Shown here: positions 1 through 5,554 of the stretch, one piece after another
Layout of the letters: every line of letters starts with the position of its first letter
Numbering within the stretch: the stretch's first letter is position 1
DNA from: Coleofasciculus sp. S288
GTDB lineage: Bacteria; Cyanobacteriota; Cyanobacteriia; Cyanobacteriales; Coleofasciculaceae
Direction of reading: 5' to 3'
Assembly (NCBI GenBank): GCA_020216575.1
Contig: JAIUYC010000281.1
Location: forward strand, 1 to 6,084
DNA length: 6,084 nucleotides
Program-made: the position numbers and the translations under genes
Notes under the pieces: model-generated
Told to the model about the DNA's origin: nothing
Databases searched by the model: none
The model's input: the letters and a program-made list of their open reading frames with translations, nothing else

Positions 1-20
1 ATGGTGGTTCAAAGGTAAAT

Positions 21-34
21 TTGCGTAAGTCCTG
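21..34. repeat. Possible dispersed cyanobacterial short repeat
   Basis: The 14-mer TTGCGTAAGTCCTG (reverse complement CAGGACTTACGCAA) resembles a short sequence I recall as recurring in intergenic regions of filamentous cyanobacteria. Only one copy is visible in this window, so the repeat status is recollection and not something shown here. It could be a trace of a small non-coding mobile element. Confidence 0.25.
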
Positions 35-211
35 TTTTATGAAAGTTTTGCTATCGTTGAGAATTTAGTCTATTTTTGTTGCTTTCCAACTCGTCGTTGA
101 GCAATTTTTAACTCAATTAAATAGGTAGAGACGGCTCTTGGCGCAATGCGGGTTTGACTATTAAATATTTACCGTCATAAGTAATAGTCTGTCAGTAGAC
201 CGAAACCTTTT

Positions 212-219
212 GCGATCGC
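212..219. repeat. HIP1 octamer GCGATCGC (first of nine)
   Basis: HIP1 is an over-represented palindrome in many cyanobacterial genomes. Full copies are seen at 212-219, 1076-1083, 1923-1930, 3083-3090, 3490-3497, 3757-3764, 4377-4384, 4938-4945 and 5459-5466. Most lie inside coding sequence; those at 212 and 3490 are intergenic. None occurs in the AT-rich last 0.6 kb. Confidence 0.95.
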
Positions 220-280
220 TCAATGGAAATGCTTGGGTGGTGGACTGCTTCAACTGACTTTTGCCTGATGCCGACTAATT

Positions 281-294
281 GTATTATCTAATAC
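281..294 (+). promoter_or_regulatory. NtcA-type binding site GTA-N8-TAC
   Basis: GTATTA-TC-TAATAC is a perfect dyad and matches the NtcA consensus GTA-N8-TAC exactly; with one flanking pair (280 and 295) each arm is 7 bp. NtcA is the CRP-family activator that responds to 2-oxoglutarate under nitrogen limitation. On the plus strand a TAN3T box (TAGGCT, 319-324) follows after 24 nt, at the edge of the usual 20-24 nt spacing of NtcA-activated promoters. No matching -10 box was found on the minus strand, so the promoter would fire rightwards, towards the 3' end of argC. The dyad is AT-rich and followed by five T, so a chance palindrome or a weak terminator is an alternative. Confidence 0.5.
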
Positions 295-318
295 ATTTTT
301 GTGGAAAATTACAGGGCT

Positions 319-324
319 TAGGCT
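319..324 (+). promoter_or_regulatory. Candidate -10 box of the NtcA-type promoter
   Basis: TAGGCT fits the TAN3T form. Its position predicts a transcription start near 331. Placing the centre of the palindrome at the classical -41.5 predicts a start near 329, so the two estimates agree within two bases. There is no good -35 hexamer, as expected when an activator replaces it. Confidence 0.4.
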
Positions 325-328
325 AGTA

Positions 329-385
329 ACTCGGAATCTTGCTCCCTTCTCAGAATCCAGCCGTGGAATTAATCCACGGCTAATC
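329..385 (+). ncRNA. Candidate nitrogen-regulated small RNA
   Basis: The predicted transcript starts at about 329-331, runs through an unpaired stretch containing the C/U-rich run CTCCCTTCTC (342-351), and ends in a 9-bp hairpin (359-381). A C/U-rich single-stranded segment next to a 3' hairpin suits pairing with purine-rich ribosome-binding sites. The plan (NtcA site, -10, short body, 3' stem-loop, no ORF) is like that of NsiR4, the NtcA-activated small RNA that represses the glutamine synthetase inactivating factor IF7. I cannot tell from memory whether this is the local NsiR4 homologue or a different RNA. Against it: no U-run follows the hairpin, so the 3' end is uncertain and the transcript might continue into argC antisense. 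Confidence 0.35.
359..381. repeat. Perfect 9-bp inverted repeat (hairpin)
   Basis: The arms AGCCGTGGA (359-367) and TCCACGGCT (373-381) are exactly complementary, with a 5-nt loop ATTAA. It lies 65 nt beyond the argC stop and would form a stable hairpin in RNA from either strand. Neither side has a T-run, so it is not a classical intrinsic terminator. It could process or protect the 3' end of argC mRNA, form the 3' end of the candidate small RNA, or be one copy of a dispersed palindrome. Confidence 0.6.
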
Positions 386-420
386 AATAGTTCATACAAC
401 AGCCTTGTGACTGCCCTGGG

Positions 421-436
421 CATCAAACTTTTGATG
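421..436. terminator. Short hairpin just beyond the argC stop
   Basis: CATCAAA (421-427) and TTTGATG (430-436) are complementary, which leaves a practical stem of six pairs with a 4-nt loop. It starts 9 nt past the argC stop codon. Without a T-run on either strand its role as a terminator is doubtful; together with the stronger hairpin at 359-381 it may shape the argC mRNA end. Confidence 0.25.
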
Positions 437-445
437 TTACCAACT

Positions 446-1504
446 TCAAGGGTAAAAACTCAACTGAGGTAATCCCAGAATTTCGTTCCAACCCATCATT
501 AGATTCAAACACTGTATCGCTTGGCCGGCTTGACCTTTAATCAAGTTATCCGTAACTGACATGACAATCACCTTATCCGTGCGAGGATCGACTTCAATGC
601 CGATGTAACACAGATTAGTGCCGCAAGCCCACTTGGTTTGTGGATAAACGCCACTGGGCAATACTCGGATAAATGGAGAGTTTCGGTAAAATGCAGTATA
701 AATTGTTACCATAACCTCTCGGACTAAACCTGGATCGCGAGGGGTAGCATAAACGGTTGCGAGTAAGCCCCGCACCATTGGAATGAGGTGGGGAGTAAAC
801 TGCACCATGACTTCATGACCCGCTAATTCAGTGCAAATTTGCTCGATTTCCGGGGTATGTCGGTGATGGGTAACACCGTAGGGAGCCAAGGAGTTGTCGG
901 CTTCTGCGAGTAAGAGATTGGTTTTGGGCGTGCGCCCTGCGCCGGATGTCCCGGATTTGGCGTCAATGATGGCACTTTCTGGAACGATTAACCCTTGCTT
1001 CAGGAGCGGTGCGAGGGCAAGCAGGCTCGTTGTGACATAGCAACCAGGGCAACCGACCAATTGAGCTTCGGCGATGCGATCGCGATACAGTTCCGGTAAG
1101 CCATAAACTGCTAATTCGGAAGTTTCCTGGTCATTTCGCTCTCCACCATACCAGGCTTTGTACGTCTCTAGATTCCTAAACCGATAGTCCGCCGAGAGGT
1201 CAAGAACCTTGACTCCCTTCGATACCAAGGTCGGTGCCATCGTGTGAGCTAGACCGTTCGGCAACGAGAGAAACACTGCCTGACAGCGACTGGCGATTTT
1301 ATCTAGGTCGATTGGCTCAATCGTCAAATCGACGCGATGGGCTAAATGAGGGTAGATCTCCGCGAATGGCTTGCCAGCGCTGCTTTCGCCCCCCAAATAC
1401 ACTACTTCGACTCCTGGGTGATCCATCAAGAGTCGTACAAGTTGCACGCCACCATAGCCTGAAGCGCCGACGATCCCTACCGGCAGGCGTTCTAAATCAC
1501 CCAT
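446..1504 (-). CDS. argC: N-acetyl-gamma-glutamyl-phosphate reductase
   Basis: A cytoplasmic enzyme that reduces N-acetyl-glutamyl phosphate to the semialdehyde with NADPH, the third step from glutamate to ornithine and arginine. The 352-residue protein is full length for the cyanobacterial type. Residues 13-19 form the dinucleotide-binding loop GASGYGG. SADYRF lies at 104-109, the catalytic cysteine is Cys155 in [13 protein letters not shown] is at 184-191, and the catalytic histidine is probably His216 in HRHTPEI. The C-terminus keeps the conserved [12 protein letters not shown] stretch (323-334). The ATG at 1504 is supported by AGGAAAG upstream and by alignment of the start with remembered cyanobacterial ArgC proteins. 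The gene stands alone, divergent from ribBA. In cyanobacteria arginine also feeds cyanophycin, a nitrogen store, which makes the nearby NtcA-type site relevant. Nothing suggests damage or transfer. Confidence 0.97.
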   Translation of the reverse strand: MGDLERLPVGIVGASGYGGVQLVRLLMDHPGVEVVYLGGESSAGKPFAEIYPHLAHRVDLTIEPIDLDKIASRCQAVFLSLPNGLAHTMAPTLVSKGVKVLDLSADYRFRNLETYKAWYGGERNDQETSELAVYGLPELYRDRIAEAQLVGCPGCYVTTSLLALAPLLKQGLIVPESAIIDAKSGTSGAGRTPKTNLLLAEADNSLAPYGVTHHRHTPEIEQICTELAGHEVMVQFTPHLIPMVRGLLATVYATPRDPGLVREVMVTIYTAFYRNSPFIRVLPSGVYPQTKWACGTNLCYIGIEVDPRTDKVIVMSVTDNLIKGQAGQAIQCLNLMMGWNEILGLPQLSFYP

Positions 1505-1511
1505 GATATTT

Positions 1512-1518
1512 CTTTCCT
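1512..1518 (-). promoter_or_regulatory. Ribosome-binding site of argC
   Basis: Read on the minus strand this is AGGAAAG, with 7 nt between it and the ATG at 1504. It is a good Shine-Dalgarno match and fixes the start of argC. Confidence 0.7.
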
Positions 1519-1581
1519 ATGAGAGCTGAAATCGATAAGGTTTAACATTTGCTGCATTTTAGTATCAAAAGTGAACTTTGG

Positions 1582-1590
1582 TGGTATAAA
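1582..1590 (+). promoter_or_regulatory. Candidate extended -10 promoter for ribBA
   Basis: TGG-TATAAA has the TGn extension followed by a near-consensus -10 hexamer (1585-1590). No convincing -35 box sits 17 nt upstream, which extended -10 promoters can tolerate. It would give a start near 1597 and a leader of about 105 nt. A second choice is TACAAT at 1656-1661, which would put the start near 1668 and leave a leader of about 35 nt. I saw no clear promoter for argC on the other strand. Confidence 0.3.
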
Positions 1591-1702
1591 TTTGAGGGGA
1601 TTTCGCGAGACTATTCGCAACAACGTCTGAAACTCCCGTGCCTCAACAAACGGGCTACAATTAAGGAAGACTAAACTTTATAAATCTTTACGATTTGAAT
1701 AC

Positions 1703-3385
1703 TTGGGCTCTTCTGTGGAATCGCGTGAAACTGATTTGTTTGAATTTGACTCGATAGATGCGGCATTGGCAGACCTCAAAGCTGGTCGCGCCGTCGTCGT
1801 GGTTGACGACGAAAACCGAGAAAACGAAGGGGACTTAATTTGTGCCGCCCAATTTGCAACGCCGGATATGATTAATTTCATGGCGGTAGAAGCACGGGGA
1901 CTGATTTGTTTGGCAATGACGGGCGATCGCCTTGATGCTCTCGATCTGCCGTTAATGGTAAGCAAAAACACGGACAGTAACCAAACGGCCTTCACCGTTA
2001 GCATGGATGCCGCCTCACACCTTGGCGTTACGACTGGTATCTCGGCTGAAGACCGGGCACGAACCATTCAGGTGGCACTCAACCCAGCCACTAAACCGGA
2101 GGACTTGCGCCGTCCTGGTCACATTTTCCCAATCCGCGCTAAAGAGGGCGGAGTTTTGAAACGGGCGGGTCATACTGAAGCGGCTGTTGACCTCCCTCGA
2201 CTCGCAGGTTTGTATCCAGCGGGTGTCATCTGCGAAATTCAGAATCCGGATGGCTCCATGGCTCGGTTGTCACATTTGATCAAGTACGCCAAACAGCATC
2301 AGCTGAAAATCATCAGCATTGCTGACTTAATCGGTTATCGTCTGAAGCACGATCGCTTCGTCCACCGGGAAACGATCGCACAATTACCCACCCAGTTCGG
2401 GACGTTTCAGATTTACGCTTACCGTAACGCCCTGGACAACACAGAACACGTCGCGATCGTCAAGGGAAACCCTGCGGAGTTTCAAGACAAGCCAGTATTG
2501 GTGCGGATGCACTCCGAATGCTTGACCGGCGATGCCTTGGGTTCTCTACGCTGTGACTGTCGGATGCAACTGGAAGCTGCCCTAAAAATGCTTGAGAGTG
2601 CGGGTCAGGGCGTGGTGGTATATTTGCGCCAAGAAGGGCGCGGCATCGGTCTGGTGAACAAGCTGAAGGCATACTCGTTGCAGGATTTGGGTCTGGATAC
2701 GGTGGAAGCGAACGAACGCCTGGGATTCCCTGCCGACCTGCGGGACTACGGGATGGGAGCGCAAATGCTCAATGACCTCGGTGTCAAAAAAATCCGCTTA
2801 ATTACGAACAATCCGCGTAAAATCGCAGGGTTGAGAGGCTATGGTCTGGAGGTCGTGGATCGGGTGCCGCTGCTGATTGAAGCCAATGACTATAATTCCG
2901 TGTATCTTGCTACCAAGGCAGAGAAACTGGGTCACATGCTGTTGCAGACCTATCTCGTCACGGTCGCAATTCATTGGCAGGATGCACCCCAACCTGTCAC
3001 AAAGCGTTACGAGCGATTGGAGAAACTGCGGCATTTAGTACACAGCCATAACCTGTTATTACAGGAAGAAGCAAGACCATTAGCGATCGCTCTGTTCGGC
3101 AAACCCGCCTTAATCGTCCACTTGGGTTTTGACCAACCCCGACTGGCAACCCCCGATTGGTACAAGCACAGCAACCATCCCTATGTCGAAGCGATGGGCA
3201 AAATTCTTGACGCCTTGAGTGAATGGCCTCAACTGGGACGCCTAGAATTTCTCATCTCTCCCGGTATCGACCCCATGACCAGCTTACAAGTTCAGCTTGA
3301 TCGGCAGACGTTCCCGTTAACGCAGAAACCTTCCTCTGTTTGTAACAGTTTAACCACCCAAAAAATTTACAGCTTTCACGAATAG
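1703..3385 (+). CDS. ribBA: Bifunctional riboflavin synthesis enzyme RibBA
   Basis: This cytoplasmic enzyme supplies both precursors of riboflavin, hence FMN and FAD. Residues 13-210 are 3,4-dihydroxy-2-butanone-4-phosphate synthase acting on ribulose 5-phosphate: the acidic metal-binding motif [11 protein letters not shown] is at 35-45 and GHTEA at 156-160. Residues about 225-413 are GTP cyclohydrolase II: zinc ligands Cys273, Cys284 and Cys286 in the [17 protein letters not shown] stretch, RQEGRGIGL at 309-317, and Tyr324, which aligns with the catalytic Tyr105 of the E. coli enzyme. All key residues of both halves are present, so both should be active. Residues about 414-560 form a C-terminal extension absent from E. 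coli RibA but usual in cyanobacterial RibBA; its job is unknown. The start is uncertain: there is no ATG, and the candidates are TTG at 1703 and GTG at 1715, neither with a good ribosome-binding site. The gene appears to be transcribed alone. Confidence 0.96.
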   Translation: MGSSVESRETDLFEFDSIDAALADLKAGRAVVVVDDENRENEGDLICAAQFATPDMINFMAVEARGLICLAMTGDRLDALDLPLMVSKNTDSNQTAFTVSMDAASHLGVTTGISAEDRARTIQVALNPATKPEDLRRPGHIFPIRAKEGGVLKRAGHTEAAVDLPRLAGLYPAGVICEIQNPDGSMARLSHLIKYAKQHQLKIISIADLIGYRLKHDRFVHRETIAQLPTQFGTFQIYAYRNALDNTEHVAIVKGNPAEFQDKPVLVRMHSECLTGDALGSLRCDCRMQLEAALKMLESAGQGVVVYLRQEGRGIGLVNKLKAYSLQDLGLDTVEANERLGFPADLRDYGMGAQMLNDLGVKKIRLITNNPRKIAGLRGYGLEVVDRVPLLIEANDYNSVYLATKAEKLGHMLLQTYLVTVAIHWQDAPQPVTKRYERLEKLRHLVHSHNLLLQEEARPLAIALFGKPALIVHLGFDQPRLATPDWYKHSNHPYVEAMGKILDALSEWPQLGRLEFLISPGIDPMTSLQVQLDRQTFPLTQKPSSVCNSLTTQKIYSFHE

Positions 3386-3388
3386 CTG

Positions 3389-3475
3389 ATGAGTGTCTTG
3401 CCTTATGAACTACTCACGCCTCTCTTACAAGAAGCATACCTAAAAGCCAGCGGGATGAAAGGGCAGGCGGTTTAA
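3389..3475 (+). CDS. Doubtful 28-codon ORF after ribBA
   Basis: An ATG three bases past the ribBA stop opens a 28-residue frame beginning MSVLPYELLTPLLQEAYLK, which could form an amphipathic helix. No ribosome-binding site is visible, although ribosomes ending ribBA could restart here. Its stop codon lies inside the hairpin at 3465-3484. The peptide is not recognised and may well be chance. Confidence 0.12.
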   Translation: MSVLPYELLTPLLQEAYLKASGMKGQAV

Positions 3476-3484
3476 AAACCGCCT
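3465..3484 (+). terminator. Possible terminator hairpin downstream of ribBA
   Basis: AGGCGGTT (3465-3472) and AACCGCCT (3477-3484) form an 8-bp GC-rich stem with a TAAA loop, 80 nt past the ribBA stop. Only a single T and then TAAAAG follows on the plus strand, so this is not a textbook intrinsic terminator, but it is the strongest hairpin between the two genes. A HIP1 octamer follows at 3490-3497. Confidence 0.4.
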
Positions 3485-3564
3485 TAAAAGCGATCGCTAA
3501 TAAACTAGCTGTCAAAGACAGGCGCATTCGCACCATCAGCCGGTCCAATCAAGGGGTGATACCA

Positions 3565-3611
3565 AATCCGCTTACCCTATCTTTAAGTGAGAAACGGATT
3601 AGGAAAATCCT
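3565..3611 (+). promoter_or_regulatory. Alternative stem-loops around a ribosome-binding site
   Basis: AATCCG (3565-3570) pairs with CGGATT (3595-3600), extended inward by CTTAC (3571-3575) with GTGAG (3587-3591) across an AAA bulge, one pair being G-U. The same GGATT (3596-3600) can instead pair with AATCC at 3606-3610, which puts AGGAA (3601-3605), the ribosome-binding site, into the loop. The two folds exclude each other, so they could control translation. No ligand-binding core is recognised, so calling it a riboswitch would go beyond the sequence. Confidence 0.35.
3601..3604 (+). promoter_or_regulatory. Ribosome-binding site choosing ATG 3613
   Basis: AGGA lies 8 nt before ATG 3613. The upstream in-frame GTG at 3556 also has a purine run before it (AAGGG, 3551-3555) but directly adjacent to it, too close for normal spacing. 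Confidence 0.6.
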
Positions 3612-3612
3612 T

Positions 3613-4215
3613 ATGCCTTATAGTAAATTTACCCTTAGTAAAGCTGTAGACGATTTTCAACTCACTATCATTGAAGGTGAGCGCTTTCTTCCAGAGCTTC
3701 CCCCAGTCAATCCAAGTTCTTTGCTCAAAGATACTCTGAAAGAAACGCTGCCTTGGGCGATCGCAGTGAGTAGTGAAAAAGCGCGTTCTGAAGGTATTAT
3801 CAATCCAGTCTTGTTAGAAGTCAAACGTCAGCTCAAAGGACAAATTAGTGTCTTTTCGGGTGAAGAGTTCAATGTGCAGCCAGAAGTTGATTTGACGGGC
3901 TATGTCGATTTTCTGATTAGTCGCTCTCCAGAGCAGTTGTTTATTAAAGCTCCGGCGGTGGTTTTGGTGGAAGCGAAGAAAGAAGACCTTAAACCTGCAC
4001 TGGGACAATGTTTAGCTGAGATGGTGGCTGCTCAACGCTTTAATCAACAGAAGCAACAGCCTATTTCAACGATCTACGGAACGGTAACGAGCGGTACAGT
4101 TTGGCGGTTTCTTAAACTAGAAGGGCAAACTGTGACGATTGACCTGACTGATTATCCACTGCCGCCAGTTGAGCAAATTTTGGGCAAACTGGTTTGGATG
4201 GTGCAAAATGGCTGA
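3613..4215 (+). CDS. PD-(D/E)XK nuclease-like protein, cyanobacterial
   Basis: A 200-residue soluble protein of a type I recall as common and often multicopy in cyanobacteria, usually labelled hypothetical or restriction-enzyme-R-like. The residues that suggest a PD-(D/E)XK nuclease fold are Asp99 in GYVDFLI (96-102), Glu120 and Lys122 in VVLVEAKKEDL (116-126), Gln132 in the following helix, and perhaps Glu60 in an upstream helix. Spacing and hydrophobic strands before the Asp and the Glu-x-Lys fit the fold. No helicase, methyltransferase or specificity subunit accompanies it, so a restriction role is not supported here; activity and substrate are unknown. The ATG at 3613 is preferred to GTG 3556 because of its AGGA and because MPYSKFTL matches how I remember such proteins starting. 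It is convergent with the glycosyltransferase gene, 94 nt away. Confidence 0.8.
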   Translation: MPYSKFTLSKAVDDFQLTIIEGERFLPELPPVNPSSLLKDTLKETLPWAIAVSSEKARSEGIINPVLLEVKRQLKGQISVFSGEEFNVQPEVDLTGYVDFLISRSPEQLFIKAPAVVLVEAKKEDLKPALGQCLAEMVAAQRFNQQKQQPISTIYGTVTSGTVWRFLKLEGQTVTIDLTDYPLPPVEQILGKLVWMVQNG

Positions 4216-4246
4216 CGTAAACCGACAACGAGCCATTCTCACCCTA

Positions 4247-4270
4247 AAGCCGTGCGTTGATGTTCGGCTT
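4247..4270. terminator. Weak hairpin between convergent genes
   Basis: AAGCCG (4247-4252) and CGGCTT (4265-4270) form a 6-bp stem with a 12-nt loop, in the 94-nt gap between two converging genes. It could end transcription from either side, but the stem is short and there is no real T-run. Confidence 0.25.
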
Positions 4271-4309
4271 CAATTGCTCTGATTTGCGTCCTGTGCGTAT
4301 ATCAGTTTA

Positions 4310-5554
4310 TTATTTCACTTGAGTTACTCGCCAGTTTAGCTTTAGGTTAATCCAGAAATTCCAGAGCGTGACGGCGGCGATCGCAATTAAATTGGCCACC
4401 AGGTAGTGAACGTGGAGCTTGTTAAACAGTAAGTTCAACAGCAAGACGTTTAAAATCAACCCCATTAAACAAACAATATTGAACTTCAAAAGCCGCTTCA
4501 GACGCTGACGCTTTCCTCGCTGCTGACCTGCTAGATCACTAAACGTCCATGCATCATTCCAGAGAAAATTATTAATAATCGCAACTTCAGCAGCCATGAT
4601 TTTACTGCGGGTCAAACCCAACCCTAAAGTACTGGGATCGTGGAGTAAGTAAAGCACTGCCATATCCACAAATAACCCGCTTAGACCCACTACACCAAAA
4701 CGAATGAATCGACCGATGGGGAAACCGATGCGCTGGGTGAATCGCCCCACTCGCCCTTGAGAAAGGCGCAGCCGCAACAAATGGTGAAGATACTCCACAT
4801 ACTGTTTCCAGGTGACCTTGCTCTCCCCATCTTGACGTTCTTGAAACACGTAGCCCACTTCTGCAATTTGGCGCACACTTCCCCGGCCTAGCACCTCGAT
4901 CAGAATCTTGTAACCTAATGGATTGAGAGTATGTTCTGCGATCGCATTGCGGCGTACCAAAAAGTAACCGCTCATTGGATCGGAGACGCGACCCACCACC
5001 CTTGGCAGTACAATTAACCCCAGCAATTGAGCGCCACGAGACAAAAAACGCCTAATAAACCCCCAGTCACTGATACCTCCACCTTCGACGTGTCGGCTGG
5101 CAACCGCTAAATCGGCTCCCCCGTTGATGGCGGCTAGGAGTTTTAACAACACCTCTGGCGGATGCTGCAAATCGCCATCAATCACTCCCAACACCTCTCC
5201 CCTTCCCGCCTGCCAACCTCGAATCACCGCTGTGGATAGTCCCCGTTCGCCTTTACGACACATCACTCGCAACTGAGGATAATCAGCGATTAAAGCCTGA
5301 GCTACCTTCCAAGTCTTATCAGGGCTGTTGTCGTCTACCACAATCAGCTCATAGGCATCAGGTGTGGACTCATCCAGCAAATTGCTCAAGCGATCGATCA
5401 AGTCTTTAATGCTCTGACTTTCGTTGTAAGTAGGGATGATCAGGGAGAAATAGATAGAGCGATCGCTGACAGCTTGACCTGTAGGAGAAAGCCTAGAAAT
5501 CTTGAGAGAACCTGAGGGGGTCGGTAAAAGTGAGGTAGATGGAATTCTATTCAT
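4310..5554 (-). CDS. Family 2 glycosyltransferase fused to GtrA domain
   Basis: A 414-residue membrane protein in two parts. Residues 36-250 resemble dolichol-phosphate mannose/glucose synthases, which move a sugar from a nucleotide onto a polyprenyl phosphate: SLIIPTYNES at 37-46, VVDDNSPD at 72-79, the metal-binding DGDLQHPPE at 126-134, SDPMSGYF at 191-198 and the late QERQDGESK stretch (238-246). Residues about 283-410 are a GtrA-like domain with four hydrophobic segments (roughly 283-305, 315-335, 356-378, 383-405), a family thought to help flip or position lipid-linked sugars. Having both on one chain suggests synthesis and membrane handling are coupled. The first 35 residues are a Ser/Pro-rich lead with no known role. 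Its ATG overlaps the stop of the upstream membrane-protein gene (ATGA, 5554-5551), so the two are translated together. The sugar and the final acceptor cannot be read from the sequence. Confidence 0.9.
   Translation of the reverse strand: MNRIPSTSLLPTPSGSLKISRLSPTGQAVSDRSIYFSLIIPTYNESQSIKDLIDRLSNLLDESTPDAYELIVVDDNSPDKTWKVAQALIADYPQLRVMCRKGERGLSTAVIRGWQAGRGEVLGVIDGDLQHPPEVLLKLLAAINGGADLAVASRHVEGGGISDWGFIRRFLSRGAQLLGLIVLPRVVGRVSDPMSGYFLVRRNAIAEHTLNPLGYKILIEVLGRGSVRQIAEVGYVFQERQDGESKVTWKQYVEYLHHLLRLRLSQGRVGRFTQRIGFPIGRFIRFGVVGLSGLFVDMAVLYLLHDPSTLGLGLTRSKIMAAEVAIINNFLWNDAWTFSDLAGQQRGKRQRLKRLLKFNIVCLMGLILNVLLLNLLFNKLHVHYLVANLIAIAAVTLWNFWINLKLNWRVTQVK

Larger units (their letters stand above)
1..280. 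other. Intergenic stretch without a recognisable gene
   Basis: No open frame of convincing length, tRNA or rRNA was seen on either strand. Visible small items are a HIP1 octamer (212-219), a direct repeat TCGTTGAG at 54-61 and 94-101, a weak inverted repeat TTGAG/CTCAA (97-101 with 112-116), and a 14-mer at 21-34. It lies downstream of argC, so it may also contain the start or end of a gene outside the window. Confidence 0.6.

Noticed and set aside
154..182. A sigma-70 promoter TTGACT-N17-ATAAGT on the plus strand
   Set aside because: The -35 is good but the -10 is poor and no gene follows; in an AT-rich spacer this can arise by chance.
1234..1506. A 90-codon frame on the plus strand opposite argC
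   Set aside because: Antisense to the conserved N-terminal half of ArgC; the protein has a biased, unfamiliar composition and no ribosome-binding site of note.
1505..1702. An FMN riboswitch ahead of ribBA
   Set aside because: None of the conserved RFN-element stretches was recognised in the leader, and only a weak 5-bp stem (CCCGT/ACGGG, 1635-1654) is present.
1678..2067. A 129-codon frame on the minus strand inside ribBA
   Set aside because: It lies wholly antisense to well-conserved RibB sequence, its product is rich in Ser/Arg/Ala with no known motif, and the overlap is explained by codon structure of ribBA.
3556..3612. GTG at 3556 as start of the nuclease-like gene
   Set aside because: The purine run touches the GTG directly, the added 19 residues read through the inverted repeat, and ATG 3613 has a well-placed AGGA.
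4690..4878. A 62-codon minus-strand frame inside the glycosyltransferase gene
   Set aside because: Out-of-frame shadow of the conserved region between the transferase and GtrA domains.
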